A DNA stretch of 64,000 nucleotides from CAVSIP01 sp963728075 (GCA_963728075.1 CAVSIP010000004.1:186001-250000); one strand, 5' to 3'. Shown: positions 1 to 9,398, counted from the first letter of the stretch. Notes: generated by a model not told the origin, from the sequence alone. Translations and numbers: made by a program.

Positions 1-1046
1 AGCCGGGCCAGGAACCACAGCGCGGGTGCGCTCGGGTCGGCGAGCGGTTCGCCCTGGGCGGCGACCACCTCGGGCAGCGCGTCCCGCCAGGCCCGGGCGG
101 TGATGATCTCCTCGTGGTGCTCGGTGCCGAGGCGGCGGGCGGTCTCGGCGGCGGCCGAGGTCTCCTGCCGGCCCTCGGCCGCGCCGGCGAACCCGACGCT
201 GAACGTGCGCAGCGGTGTGTGCCGGGCCGCGAGCGTGGCCAGGTAGGTGGAGTCCACACCGCTGGACAGGTACGCGCCGACCGGCACGTCGGCTGCCAGG
301 TGGGCGCGGACGGACTCCGACACCGCCTGCGCGACCTCGTCGCGGGTCCGGGACAGCGGCTGGTCGACGGGGGAGAACCGGGGGCTGGCGTAGGTGCGCG
401 CGTCCACGTGCCCGCCGCGGACGCGCAGCCGCTGCCCCGGCGCCACCCGCTGGATGCCGGCCCACATGGTCAGCGGGTCCGGTACGTAGCCGTAGCTCAG
501 GTAGTGCCACACCGAGCGTGGGTCGACCGGCCAGGACGCCGCCGGGTCGGCGGCGGTCAGGGCGGCGACCTCCGAGCCGAACAGCAGCCCGCGCGGGGTA
601 CGCGCCCAGTACAGCGGCTTGATGCCGAACGGGTCCCGGGCGAGCAGCAGCTCGTCGCGGTCCCGGTCGAACACGGCCAGCGCGAACATGCCGCGCAGCT
701 GCGTCAGGAACTCCGCCCCGTACTCCTCGTACAGGTGCGGGACGAGCTCGCTGTCCCCGTGCCCGGCGATCCGGTGGCCGCGGCCGCGCAGGTCGCGGCG
801 CAGGTCGGCGTGGTTGTAGATCTCCCCGTTGAACACCGCCCAGTACCGGCCGGACTCGTCGCTGGCCGGCTGCCGGCCGTGCTCGGCGTCGAGCAGGGTG
901 AGCCGCCGGTGGACCAGCCCGGCCGGGCCGAGCTGGACGGCGCCGCCGTCGTCCGGGCCGCGGTGGTAGAGCGCCTTCTCCACCGCCGCGCTGGACGGCG
1001 CCCAGTCCGACGCCGGGTGGGTGAGCCAGCCCGCGATCCCGCACAT
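1..1046 (-). CDS. asnB: Asparagine synthase (glutamine-hydrolysing), N-terminal part, cut by the window edge
   Basis: The reading frame starts with ATG at 1046 and runs off the left edge, so about 348 codons of a usual 600 or more are visible. The product begins Met-Cys-Gly-Ile-Ala-Gly; Cys2 is the expected N-terminal nucleophile of the class II glutamine amidotransferase domain, which releases ammonia from glutamine. The glutaminase domain continues with an RGPDDGG block, a GEIYNH block and RDPFGIKPLYW. A second domain starts around residue 230 and contains LSSGVDST, the PP-loop that binds ATP to activate aspartate as the adenylate. The gene lies tail to head with the downstream PBP on the same strand, separated by 117 bases. 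It could serve asparagine supply or a secondary pathway such as cell-wall or capsule amidation; the missing C-terminus prevents a choice. Confidence 0.9.
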   Translation of the reverse strand, partial: MCGIAGWLTHPASDWAPSSAAVEKALYHRGPDDGGAVQLGPAGLVHRRLTLLDAEHGRQPASDESGRYWAVFNGEIYNHADLRRDLRGRGHRIAGHGDSELVPHLYEEYGAEFLTQLRGMFALAVFDRDRDELLLARDPFGIKPLYWARTPRGLLFGSEVAALTAADPAASWPVDPRSVWHYLSYGYVPDPLTMWAGIQRVAPGQRLRVRGGHVDARTYASPRFSPVDQPLSRTRDEVAQAVSESVRAHLAADVPVGAYLSSGVDSTYLATLAARHTPLRTFSVGFAGAAEGRQETSAAAETARRLGTEHHEEIITARAWRDALPEVVAAQGEPLADPSAPALWFLAR

Positions 1047-1163
1047 GAGCCAGGTTCCGTTCTCGACCGGGGGTCTCCTACCCGACGTGGGTCCCGTCCC
1101 CGGCCCGTTCGGCGCGCACCCGCCGTCGCGGCTCAGAGTCCCCTCTGAGTCGCCGCGCCCCGG

Positions 1164-3206
1164 TCAGGGCAGCGGCCTCGGCGGGACGCCCTGCAGCCCG
1201 GCGGCCATCGTCGCCCCCCAGATCGGCGCCGGGATGGACGCCCCGTACACGTGGTGGTAGCGCCGGCCGTGCACGGTCACGTCGGTGAGGCTCCGTCCGT
1301 GGGCGCCGTCCGGGTAGCCGAACCACACGCACCCCGCGGACTGCGGCACGTACCCGCAGAACCACGCGGCCGTGAAGCTGCCCACCGTCCCGGTCTTGCC
1401 CGCCGCCGGCCGGCCGATCTGCGCGGCCGTACCGGTGCCGTGGGCGATGACCCCCTTGAGCACGTCGGAGACCGCGTGCGCCACCGCGGGCTTGACCGTC
1501 TGCCGGCAGCGCGACCCGGGCACGTGCAGGTGCCGTCCGGTCCGGTCCACCACCGCGGTGATCGCGACCGGTGAGCAGTACGTGCCGCCCGAGGCGAACG
1601 TCGCGTAGCCGTCGGCGAGGGTCAGCGGGCTGACGTCGAACACGCCGAGCGAGAACGACGGGTACTGCTCGATCGGGCTGCCGTCGCCCTGGTGCATCCC
1701 CGCAGCGCGAGCCATGTGGACGGGCCCGCACAGTCCGGTCTTCGTCTCCAGCTTGATGAAGAACGTGTTGATGGACCGCTCGGTCGCCTGCCGCAGCGTC
1801 CAGGTGCCGGCGTCCGACGCGACCGCGTTGTGCACGTCGTGGCCCCCGTAGTCGAGCACCGCCCCGTTGCAGGTGCGGAAGCCGGACGGGTTGTGCAGCA
1901 CCGGCGGCGCGTGCATGGTGAAGCTCGGCGACAGCCCCTGGTCGAGCGCGGCGGCGAGCGTGAACACCTTGAACGTCGAGCCCGAGTGGAAGCCGTGGCT
2001 GCCGCCGTCCTTCGCGTCCACGGCCAGGTCCAGCCGCGTCTGGCCGGTGCCGCTGCCGTACGGCCGGCTCACCGCCAGCGCCTGCACCTTGCCGGTGCCG
2101 GGTTCGACGACGGCCTCCGCTCCGGCGTACGGGCCGCCGGCGTCGACGTGCGACCGCAGCGCGTGGGTCGCGGCCGACTGCATCGGCGGCAGCAGGGTGG
2201 TGTGGATCTGCAGCCCCCCACGCAGCACCGCGCGGGCGCGCTGCGCCGAGGTCTGCCCCAGCGCGGGCAGCCGCTCCAGCCGGCGCAGGACGTAGTCGCA
2301 GAAGAACGGCGCCCGGCTGCCCTGGCAGCCGTTCGGCTGCGGGTGGATCGTCAGGCCCAGCGGCGACTGCTTGGCCTGGCCGGCCTGCGCCGGCGTGATC
2401 ATGTGCAGCTGGGCCATCCGGTCCAGCACCGTGTCCCGGCGCGCGCGGGCCGCCTTCGGGTGCAGGCGCGGGTCGTACTGCCCGGGATCGCGCACGAGGC
2501 CGGCCAGCAGCGCCGCCTGCGGCAGCGACAGCTGCCACGGGGCGACGGAGAAGTAGTGCTTGGCGGCGGTGTACACGCCGTACACGCCGTCACCGAAGTA
2601 CACCAGGTTGAGGTAGCGGCGCAGGATCTCGTCCTTGGTGAACCGCTTCTCCAGCGCGACGGCGTACCGCGCCTCCCGCAGCTTGCGGCCGAGGGTGTCC
2701 TTCGTCGCGGCCCGCGCGGCGGCCTGGGACTGCTTGCGGCTGGCGGCGTCGAGCCGGGCGCGCTCGACGAGGACGTTCTTCACGTACTGCTGGGTGAGCG
2801 TGGAGCCGCCCTGGCGGGCACCGCCCGCGCCCAGGTCGGTGACCAGGGCTCGCATGGTGCCGCGCAGGTCGATCGCACCGGTCGCGTAGAACCGGGAGTC
2901 CTCGATGGCGACGATCGCCTTGCGCATCACCGGGGCGATCTGGGTCAGGCGTACGGGCACCCGGTCCTCGAAGTAGACGGTGGCGAGCACCGACCCGTCC
3001 GCGGCGTAGATGGTCGACCGCTCCGCCGGTGCGGGGATCGCCAGGTCCGAGGGCAGCGTGTTGAACTCGCGCACTCCGGCCTGGACCCCGAGGGCCATGC
3101 CCCCGATGACCGGCAGCAGGATGCCGGCGAGGACGACCCCGGCGGCCAGGCAGGTGAGCAGCAGCCGGCCGACGTGGCGGCCGGACGTGGCTGGGTCAGG
3201 GTCCAC
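1164..3206 (-). CDS. Class A penicillin-binding protein (glycosyltransferase 51 plus transpeptidase)
   Basis: A bifunctional peptidoglycan synthase: it polymerises lipid II and cross-links the stem peptides outside the membrane. One N-terminal transmembrane segment (about residues 12-40) is followed by the GT51 domain with the EDSRFYATG catalytic block and QGGSTLTQQYVKN. The transpeptidase domain carries all three penicillin-binding motifs: STFK with the serine near residue 410, SIN, and GKTGTVG. Length is about 680 residues, normal for actinobacterial PBP1-type enzymes. The frame stays open upstream to 3341, but that would overlap the divergent mshB; GTG at 3206 or 3230 fits better and leaves about 30-55 bases for a shared divergent promoter. 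The PASTA domains seen in some homologues are absent. Confidence 0.9.
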   Translation of the reverse strand: MDPDPATSGRHVGRLLLTCLAAGVVLAGILLPVIGGMALGVQAGVREFNTLPSDLAIPAPAERSTIYAADGSVLATVYFEDRVPVRLTQIAPVMRKAIVAIEDSRFYATGAIDLRGTMRALVTDLGAGGARQGGSTLTQQYVKNVLVERARLDAASRKQSQAAARAATKDTLGRKLREARYAVALEKRFTKDEILRRYLNLVYFGDGVYGVYTAAKHYFSVAPWQLSLPQAALLAGLVRDPGQYDPRLHPKAARARRDTVLDRMAQLHMITPAQAGQAKQSPLGLTIHPQPNGCQGSRAPFFCDYVLRRLERLPALGQTSAQRARAVLRGGLQIHTTLLPPMQSAATHALRSHVDAGGPYAGAEAVVEPGTGKVQALAVSRPYGSGTGQTRLDLAVDAKDGGSHGFHSGSTFKVFTLAAALDQGLSPSFTMHAPPVLHNPSGFRTCNGAVLDYGGHDVHNAVASDAGTWTLRQATERSINTFFIKLETKTGLCGPVHMARAAGMHQGDGSPIEQYPSFSLGVFDVSPLTLADGYATFASGGTYCSPVAITAVVDRTGRHLHVPGSRCRQTVKPAVAHAVSDVLKGVIAHGTGTAAQIGRPAAGKTGTVGSFTAAWFCGYVPQSAGCVWFGYPDGAHGRSLTDVTVHGRRYHHVYGASIPAPIWGATMAAGLQGVPPRPLP

Positions 3207-3261
3207 GGTGAAGACGTTGCCACCGGACACCGTCGGTACACCCGCCGCTACGCTCGCCGCC

Positions 3262-4155
3262 GTGACTGTCACCGCGGACCGCCGGCTGCTGCTCGTCCAC
3301 GCGCACCCGGACGACGAGGCGATCACGTGCGGCGCGACCATGGCCCACTACGCCGCCGCCGGCGCCCACGTCACGCTCGTCACCTGCACGCTCGGCGAGG
3401 AGGGCGAGATCCTCGTCCCCGACCTCGAGCACCTCGCCGCGGACAAGGAGGACCGCCTCGGCGAGCACCGCATGACCGAGGCCGCGGCGGCGATGGATGC
3501 CCTCGGCGTGCGCGACCACCGCTGGCTCGGCGGGCCGGGCCGCTGGCGCGACTCGGGGATGATGGGCGTGCCGTCCAACGACCGCCCGGACTGCTTCTGG
3601 CAGGCCGACCTGGACGAGGCCGTGCGCGAGCTGGTCGCCGTGGTGCGCGACGTGCGGCCGCAGGTCGTCGTGACGTACGACGAGAACGGCGGGTACGGCC
3701 ACCCCGACCACATCCAGGCGCACCGGGTCGCGGTCGCGGCGTACGACGCGGCCGCCGACGGCGAGCGGTGGCCGGAGCTGGGCGAGCCGTGGGCGGCGGC
3801 GAAGCTGTACTACACGGCGTTCCCCAAGTCGGTGCTGCAGGCGGGCATCGACCTGCTCGCCGAGCAGGGCCAGTCCATGTTCGACGGCGTCGAGTCGGCC
3901 GACGACCTGCCGTTCGGCGTCCCGGACGCCCAGATCACCTCGGTCGTCGACGCGTCGGCACACCTGGACGCCAAGCTGGCGGCGCTGCGGGCGTACGCGA
4001 CGCAGGTCTCGGTCGACGGGCCGTTCTTCGCGCTGTCGAACGGCATCGGCCGCGCGGCCTTCGGGGTCGAGCACTACATCTGCGTGCGCGGTGAGCGGGG
4101 GCCCGCAGACGGGCCGAACGGGTGGGAAACGGACGTGTTCGCCGGGATCACCTGA
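3262..4155 (+). CDS. mshB: N-acetyl-GlcN-Ins deacetylase of mycothiol biosynthesis
   Basis: This zinc-dependent LmbE/PIG-L-type deacetylase removes the acetyl group from GlcNAc-inositol in mycothiol synthesis, in the cytoplasm. The GTG start at 3262 gives 297 residues. The zinc motif HAHPDDE is at residues 13-19 (likely ligands His15 and Asp18). The third ligand lies in GYGHPDHIQAH at His147, the same number as the zinc ligand known in the mycobacterial enzyme. The block CFWQADLDEAV and the C-terminal FALSNG region also resemble MshB more than the paralogue Mca. It is transcribed divergently from the PBP gene. The closest alternative would be Mca (mycothiol conjugate amidase), which I consider less likely. 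Confidence 0.85.
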   Translation: MTVTADRRLLLVHAHPDDEAITCGATMAHYAAAGAHVTLVTCTLGEEGEILVPDLEHLAADKEDRLGEHRMTEAAAAMDALGVRDHRWLGGPGRWRDSGMMGVPSNDRPDCFWQADLDEAVRELVAVVRDVRPQVVVTYDENGGYGHPDHIQAHRVAVAAYDAAADGERWPELGEPWAAAKLYYTAFPKSVLQAGIDLLAEQGQSMFDGVESADDLPFGVPDAQITSVVDASAHLDAKLAALRAYATQVSVDGPFFALSNGIGRAAFGVEHYICVRGERGPADGPNGWETDVFAGIT

Positions 4156-4173
4156 GCGGGCTCTGGACCGCAG

Positions 4174-4232
4174 GTTCACCCGGGAGGACCATCACCTCAG
4201 GGCCATCCGGTCGTTGGAACGAACGGGTGAAC
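4174..4232. promoter_or_regulatory. Inverted repeat in the leader of the FtsH-like gene
   Basis: GTTCACCCG at 4174-4182 is repeated inverted as CGGGTGAAC at 4224-4232, with 41 bases between the arms. It lies in the 177-base gap between mshB and the AAA protease gene. It could be a weak mshB terminator, an operator, or part of a structured leader; there is no U-run. I do not recognise a known riboswitch in this gap. Confidence 0.3.
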
Positions 4233-4332
4233 TGGTGACACTGAGTAGCCAGAAGCGGTTACGGAGGGTCACAGTGCGGAACATCCGCAGCGCCCACCGC
4301 GCCCGGCTGAGCTCCTTGGAGGTGAGCGGCAG

Positions 4333-6264
4333 GTGAAGCGACACGAGGCCGCGTCCGCAACTGTGGCAAACCCGCTGCTGGCGGGGGCGCAGGCGATCCT
4401 CGGCGTGGCAGGCGCCGACGTGGGCCGCAGCCGCGAGGAGCTCCGCCGCCGCCGCCTGCTGCGCCTGGCGTTCGTGCTCGCGATCCCGGCGGCGTGGATG
4501 TGGTCGCGCATCCTCACCGGGAACTCGCTCTTCCCGCGGTTCCCGACCGTCGACCCGCTCATGCTCTTCCTGGTCTTCATCGTCCTGCTCATGGGCGCGG
4601 CGATGGTGCTCCCGTACGTCGGGATGGGCCGCTCGCCGCACGTGACCTACCGGCCCGAGCAGATCGACGTGTCGCTCGCGGACGTGGTCGGCATCGAGCC
4701 GGTCAAGGAGGAGGTCGTCCGCACGATCAACCTCTTCCTCGCGCACAAGACGTTCGCCGGCACGATGGGCGGTACGCCGCGCCGCGGCCTGCTCTTCGAG
4801 GGCGCCCCCGGCACGGGCAAGACCCACACCGCCAAGGCGATGGCGCGCGAGGCCGGGGTGCCGTTCCTGTTCGTCTCCGCGACCAGCTTCCAGTCCATGT
4901 TCTACGGCGCGACCGCGCGCAAGATCCGCCAGTACTTCAAGCAGCTGCGCAAGACCGCCCGCCGCGAGGGCGGCGCGATCGGGTTCATCGAGGAGATCGA
5001 CGCGATCGCGACCACCCGCAACGGGCTGAACGCCACCCCGATGCCGGACGCCGCGCGGATGACGCCGGTCGGCTGCGGCGGGCTCGAGGGCCTGCCCGCG
5101 GCGTACGCGACCGCGGGCACCCCCGCGACGGTGCGCCACCCGTACATGTCCGAGGGCACGGGTGGCGTGGTCAACGAGCTGCTCGTGCAGATGCAGAGCT
5201 TCGACGAGCCCACCGGCTGGCAGAAGTTCGTCGGCAAGACGATCGACGCGCTCAACCTGTTCCTGCCGCTGCACCGCCAGGTGCACAAGCCGACGATCGG
5301 CAAGACCAACGTGCTGCTCATCGCGGCGACGAACCGCGGCGACACCCTCGACCCGGCGCTGCTGCGCCCGGGCCGGTTCGACAAGCGGCTGACCTTCGAG
5401 CTGCCCGACAAGCCGGGCCGCCGCGAGCTGATCGACCACTTCCTGGCGAAGAAGGCGCACGCCGAGGAGCTCGCCGGCGGGGAGATGCGCGACGCGCTCG
5501 CCGCGGTCACCCAGGGCTACACGCCGGTGATGATCGAGCACCTCTTCGACGAGGCGCTGGTCAACGCGGTGCGCCACGGGCGGACGGCGATGTCCTGGAA
5601 GGACGTCGAGCACGCCCGCCTCACCGAGGAGGTCGGGCTCGGCCAGCCGGTCGGCTACACCGAGCACGAGAAGCGGCTGATCGCGACCCACGAGGCCGGG
5701 CACGCCACCGCGGCGTACCTCGTCGCCCCGCACCGCCGGCTGGAGATCCTCACGATCATCAAGCGCCGCGGCGCGCTGGGGATGCTCGCCCACGGTGACC
5801 GGGAGGACGTGTTCACCCGGTCGCGTGCCGAGATGCTCGGCTTCCTGCAGATCGCGCTGGCCGGCCAGTGCGCGGAGGAGATCTTCTTCGGCGACGTGTC
5901 CACCGGCCCCGGCGGCGACCTGCTGTTCGCGACGAACGCGGCCGCGGAGATGGTCGGCTCGAGCGGCATGACCGACACGCTGGTGTCGTACGCCGCCGTG
6001 CAGAACAGCGGCTTCAACGACACCAACATCGTCGGCCGGGTGCTCGCCGACCCCGACGGGCGGGCCCGGGTCGAGGCGCTGCTGCAGGAGCAGAAGGCCA
6101 CGATCAAGGGGCTGCTCGAGGCCAACCAGCACCTGGTCGAGGCGCTGCGCGACGCGCTGGTCGAGCGGCACGAGCTGATCGGCAGGGAGATCACCGAGGT
6201 CCTCGACGCCGCCCGCGACGACCGGGTCATCGACCTCACCGAGGGCGCGCCCGAACGCCGGTAG
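4333..6264 (+). CDS. FtsH-like AAA ATPase/zinc metalloprotease
   Basis: A membrane-anchored ATP-dependent protease of the FtsH (M41) type, likely degrading membrane or misfolded proteins. Two transmembrane segments lie near residues 45-65 and 75-97. The AAA domain has Walker A GAPGTGKT (about 157-164), a Walker B region with IEEIDA instead of the usual DEIDA, and the second region of homology ATNRGDTLDPALLRPGRFD (about 333-351). The protease domain has HEAGH near residue 453 and a downstream DL pair in GPGGDL as probable third zinc ligand. A roughly 55-residue insertion separates Walker B from the NELLVQMQ helix, which ordinary FtsH lacks. At 643 residues it is near normal FtsH length because the periplasmic loop is short. 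The GTG start at 4333 follows GGCAGG. It is probably a paralogue beside a housekeeping FtsH. Confidence 0.85.
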   Translation: MKRHEAASATVANPLLAGAQAILGVAGADVGRSREELRRRRLLRLAFVLAIPAAWMWSRILTGNSLFPRFPTVDPLMLFLVFIVLLMGAAMVLPYVGMGRSPHVTYRPEQIDVSLADVVGIEPVKEEVVRTINLFLAHKTFAGTMGGTPRRGLLFEGAPGTGKTHTAKAMAREAGVPFLFVSATSFQSMFYGATARKIRQYFKQLRKTARREGGAIGFIEEIDAIATTRNGLNATPMPDAARMTPVGCGGLEGLPAAYATAGTPATVRHPYMSEGTGGVVNELLVQMQSFDEPTGWQKFVGKTIDALNLFLPLHRQVHKPTIGKTNVLLIAATNRGDTLDPALLRPGRFDKRLTFELPDKPGRRELIDHFLAKKAHAEELAGGEMRDALAAVTQGYTPVMIEHLFDEALVNAVRHGRTAMSWKDVEHARLTEEVGLGQPVGYTEHEKRLIATHEAGHATAAYLVAPHRRLEILTIIKRRGALGMLAHGDREDVFTRSRAEMLGFLQIALAGQCAEEIFFGDVSTGPGGDLLFATNAAAEMVGSSGMTDTLVSYAAVQNSGFNDTNIVGRVLADPDGRARVEALLQEQKATIKGLLEANQHLVEALRDALVERHELIGREITEVLDAARDDRVIDLTEGAPERR

Positions 6265-6274
6265 CCTCGGCGGC

Positions 6275-6721
6275 GTGCGGGGACGACTGCTCACGGCGCT
6301 GGGTCTCGCCGCGCTGTTCTGCCTGGGCGCGGTGCTCGGGCTGTGGGGCGCGTTCCTCGTACCCCTGCACCTGCTGGGCGCGTACGGCTGGTCGGTGGGG
6401 ATCGCGCTGGTCGGCAACCTCGCGCTGCCCGTCCTCGGCGCCGCCGGTACCGGCCGGCTGGCCGGGGCGTTCGTCCCCGCGGCCGGCTGGCTGGTCGCGG
6501 TGGGGTTCACCACCTGGTCACCCGGCGGTGACGTCATCCTGCCGAGCAGCGTCGGGGGCGCGCCGGGCGTGGGCGACACCGGGTCGCTGTTCCCGCTTGT
6601 GGGGATGGCCGCGGCCGGGCTCGGGATCGTGTGGGCGCAGCGGCGGCTCAGCCGCCCGCCAGCCCCCGCAGCACCCGCATCTCCTCGTCGAGAAGACCCG
6701 CCCGTTCACACCCCACGATGA
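6275..6721 (+). CDS. Small integral membrane protein, DUF6113-like
   Basis: A 148-residue hydrophobic protein with four predicted transmembrane segments (about residues 5-27, 36-58, 64-82 and 106-124) and a Pro-rich, positively charged tail. The layout and the GAYGWSVGIALVGNLALP stretch resemble the short actinobacterial DUF6113 membrane proteins, which I infer from memory and which have no known function. It starts with GTG 10 bases after the protease gene, so the two are probably cotranscribed. Its last 74 bases overlap the convergent DUF2254 gene; the tail may in part exist only because of that overlap. Confidence 0.65.
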   Translation: MRGRLLTALGLAALFCLGAVLGLWGAFLVPLHLLGAYGWSVGIALVGNLALPVLGAAGTGRLAGAFVPAAGWLVAVGFTTWSPGGDVILPSSVGGAPGVGDTGSLFPLVGMAAAGLGIVWAQRRLSRPPAPAAPASPRREDPPVHTPR

Positions 6722-7970
6722 TCATCTGGATCTGCCGGTCGGCCGACTGGGCCCGCTCCGGGCAGCCGACCTCGTCGGCGGCCACCATGAGCGCCTGGCA
6801 GGTGCGGATCATCGCGGCGGCGACCGTGGGGTGCTCGTACGCGCCGCGGCGGATCTCCTCGAACGCGTGGTCGATGTAGTCGCCGTACGACAGGTCGTAC
6901 GGCCGCAGCAGGCGGGTCCCGCTGTCGTGCTTGCGGACGCGGGGCGGCAGCCCGCTCTGCAGCAGGCGGCGCAGGATCGCGCCGTGCTGCAGGACCACCT
7001 CGACCGCGGTGGTCGGGTCGTTGAGTGCGGGTGACACCGCCCGCAGCGCGATGTCGGACAGCTGGCGCAGGCCGAAGTCGAGGTCCTGCTGCATGGTCCG
7101 GCCGTCGCCGAGTGCGATGCCGTTGTTGACCGCCTCCTCGGCGGCGGGCACGTCCTCCGGCACCGGCCACAGGGACGCGAGCGGCACGCCCTCCACGACG
7201 TACGCGCCGACCCGCGTCTCCAGCCGTACGGTCGTACCGTCCGGCACGCTGCGCAGCATCGCGTCGGTGCTCACCTGCTGCACCCAGCCGTCGTGGCGGG
7301 CCCGCACCAGGTGGAAGTCGCCGGGCGGGTCGTCGTCGGCCTCGGTGTCGTCGTTCGCGGCGAGCTCCTCGGCCTCACGGCCGAAACGGGCGACGATCTG
7401 CAGGGACTCCTCGGTGATGCCGCGGGCGATGTTGCCGACGTAGAGCCGGCGGGCGGAGTGGTCGAGGTAGGAGACGATCGACATGATCGACGCCAGCCCG
7501 AGCAGCACCGCGATGCCGACGGCGACCACCGGCTGGGTCTGCTGCTGCTCCCCGCCGTACGACGCGTTGCTCACCGCGTACAGCGCGATCACGCAGTAGG
7601 CGAACGTCGCCGCGAGGATGCCGACGACGATCTGGCTGTGCCGGTCGCGGAAGAACCCGCGGATCACCCGCGGGGAGAACTGGCCGCTGGCCAGCTGCAC
7701 CGACACGACGTTGATGGAGAACACGACGCCGACCGTGGTGATGGTCGCACCGGCGATTGTGGACAGCAGGGTCTGCGCGGCGTTGGTCGAGATGCGCAGC
7801 GCGCTCGGCAGCGCGTCGGGGGAGATGCCGTGGTTGAGGCTCGCGACGCCGATCGACACCAGCGCCCCGGCCACGACCATGACGGCCGGGACGAAGAACA
7901 GGCTCTCCCGCGCCCGGTTGGTGAGCTGCCGGGCCCGCAGGACGAGCACCGGCCGCCGGTTGTTCACCAC
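6648..7970 (-). CDS. DUF2254 family membrane protein
   Basis: A 440-residue protein with about four transmembrane segments in the first half (near residues 25-47, 65-90, 112-135 and 150-170) and a soluble C-terminal half. The spacing of the membrane segments, the STIAGATITTVGVVFSINVV block and RDRHSQIVVG are typical of the DUF2254 family, whose function is unknown. The C-terminal part has the conserved DIALRAVSPALNDPTTA stretch. It lies 21 bases after cysS on the same strand and is probably cotranscribed with it. Confidence 0.8.
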   Translation of the reverse strand: MVNNRRPVLVLRARQLTNRARESLFFVPAVMVVAGALVSIGVASLNHGISPDALPSALRISTNAAQTLLSTIAGATITTVGVVFSINVVSVQLASGQFSPRVIRGFFRDRHSQIVVGILAATFAYCVIALYAVSNASYGGEQQQTQPVVAVGIAVLLGLASIMSIVSYLDHSARRLYVGNIARGITEESLQIVARFGREAEELAANDDTEADDDPPGDFHLVRARHDGWVQQVSTDAMLRSVPDGTTVRLETRVGAYVVEGVPLASLWPVPEDVPAAEEAVNNGIALGDGRTMQQDLDFGLRQLSDIALRAVSPALNDPTTAVEVVLQHGAILRRLLQSGLPPRVRKHDSGTRLLRPYDLSYGDYIDHAFEEIRRGAYEHPTVAAAMIRTCQALMVAADEVGCPERAQSADRQIQMIIVGCERAGLLDEEMRVLRGLAGG

Positions 7971-7991
7971 GGCCGGGACCGTACCGGGCGC

Positions 7992-9398
7992 TCAGATCAG
8001 GTCGTACTGCTGGCCCTCGGGGGTGTCGCGTACGCCGACGCCGAGCGCGGCGAGCTCGTCGCGCAGCCGGTCGGAGGCCGCGAAGTCCTTCGCGGCCCGG
8101 GCGGCGGCCCGCTGCTCGAGCAGCGCGGCCGCGCCCTCCGGCAGCTCCGGGGCAGGTCTGGACCTGCCCACGTCGCGGGCGAGGTCCAGCCCGAGCACCC
8201 GGTCGGCCCAGGCGAACGTCTCGAACTTCGCGCCGTCCGGTACGGCGTCGTCGCGCTCGAGCTCGCCGAGCGCGACGAGCGCCGTGGGGGTGTCGAGGTC
8301 GTCGACGAACGCCTCGCGCAGCCGGGTCCCGTACGCCTCCGGCACCCGCGCGGACGGCGCCTCGGCCCACTCCGCGACCCGCGTACGCCACCGCGCGAGC
8401 CGCTTGTCCGCGCCGGCGAGCGCGTCCCAGGTGAGGTTCATCTGCTGCCGGTACCGGCCGGTGAGGAAGAACGCCCGCAGTGCGAGGGGGTCCAGGCCGC
8501 GCTCGGCGACCGTCTCGACGAGGATCACGTTGCCGGTCGACTTGGCCATCTTGCGGCCCTCGGCGAGCAGGTGCTCGCCGTGCACCCAGTGCCGCACGAC
8601 CTCGTGGCCGACCGCGGCCTCCGACTGGGCCCGCTCGTCCTCGTGGTGCGGGAAGCGCAGGTCGATCCCGCCGGTGTGGATGTCGATGGTCTCGCCGAGG
8701 TGGTGCAGGCTCATCGCGGAGCACTCGACGTGCCAGCCGGGGAACCCGCGGCCCCACGGGGTGTCCCACACGAGCTCGCGCCCGGACGGCGCGCCCTTCC
8801 ACAGCGCCCAGTCGGCGTGGAAGCGCTTGCCCTCGGCGAGGTCGGCGGCGCCCGAGCGGTGCCCGGGCCGCAGCGCGTCCAGCCGGTTGCCGCTGATCGC
8901 CCCGTAGGTGTCGAACGACCGGGCGTCGAAGAACACGTCGCCGTCGCCCGCGGTGTACGCGTGCCCGGAGTCGATCAGCCGCCGGACCAGGTCGACCATG
9001 AGCTCGATCGACTCCGAGGCCCGCGGGTACAGCGTCGCCGGGCGGATGTTCAGCGCCCGGCAGTCGGCGTGGAACACCGCCTCGTAGTGCCGGGCGATCT
9101 CCAGCGGCCCCTTGCCCGTACGCCGCGCCTCGGCGAGCACCTTGTCCTCGCCGGCCGGGTCGATGTCCGCGTCGTCGACGAGGTGGCCGACGTCGGTGAT
9201 GTTCTGCACGACCCGTACGGACCAGCCGTGCACGACCTCGGCGACGCGGGTGATGAGGTCCTGCAGCAGGAACGTGCGCAGGTTGCCGACGTGCGCCGCC
9301 CGGTAGACGGTCGGCCCGCACGCGTACACGGCCAGCAGGCCCGGCGTCGCCGGGCGGATCTCCTCGACCTGGCGGGTGCGGGTGTCGGTGAGGCGCAC
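7992..9398 (-). CDS. cysS: Cysteine--tRNA ligase
   Basis: Class I aminoacyl-tRNA synthetase that charges tRNA-Cys. The adenylate site has ACGPTVY and the HIGH-equivalent AHVG near the N-terminus. The zinc-site region WHVECSA is followed by IHTGGIDLRFPHHEDE, and the KMSKS loop appears as KMAKS. A C-terminal helical anticodon-binding segment ends in AAKDFAASDRLRDELAALG, typical of true CysRS. That tail argues against MshC, the mycothiol ligase that arose from this family. The 468-residue length is normal. The GTG start at 9398 sits in a 150-base gap shared with the first MFS gene on the other strand. Confidence 0.9.
   Translation of the reverse strand: MRLTDTRTRQVEEIRPATPGLLAVYACGPTVYRAAHVGNLRTFLLQDLITRVAEVVHGWSVRVVQNITDVGHLVDDADIDPAGEDKVLAEARRTGKGPLEIARHYEAVFHADCRALNIRPATLYPRASESIELMVDLVRRLIDSGHAYTAGDGDVFFDARSFDTYGAISGNRLDALRPGHRSGAADLAEGKRFHADWALWKGAPSGRELVWDTPWGRGFPGWHVECSAMSLHHLGETIDIHTGGIDLRFPHHEDERAQSEAAVGHEVVRHWVHGEHLLAEGRKMAKSTGNVILVETVAERGLDPLALRAFFLTGRYRQQMNLTWDALAGADKRLARWRTRVAEWAEAPSARVPEAYGTRLREAFVDDLDTPTALVALGELERDDAVPDGAKFETFAWADRVLGLDLARDVGRSRPAPELPEGAAALLEQRAAARAAKDFAASDRLRDELAALGVGVRDTPEGQQYDLI

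Noticed and set aside
1692..4094. Open frame of 800 codons on the plus strand opposite the PBP
   Set aside because: Arg/Ala/Gly/Pro-rich text without any family motif; a GC-driven antisense shadow of the PBP and a frame shadow of mshB.
4192..6579. Open frame of 795 codons antisense to the FtsH-like gene
   Set aside because: Same type of composition, no RBS and no motifs, while the plus strand has an intact AAA protease.
7992..9398. MshC (mycothiol cysteine ligase) instead of CysS
   Set aside because: The protein has a C-terminal CysRS-type helical tail and the HTGGIDLRFPHHEDE wording of tRNA synthetases; MshC is shorter and lacks the tail.
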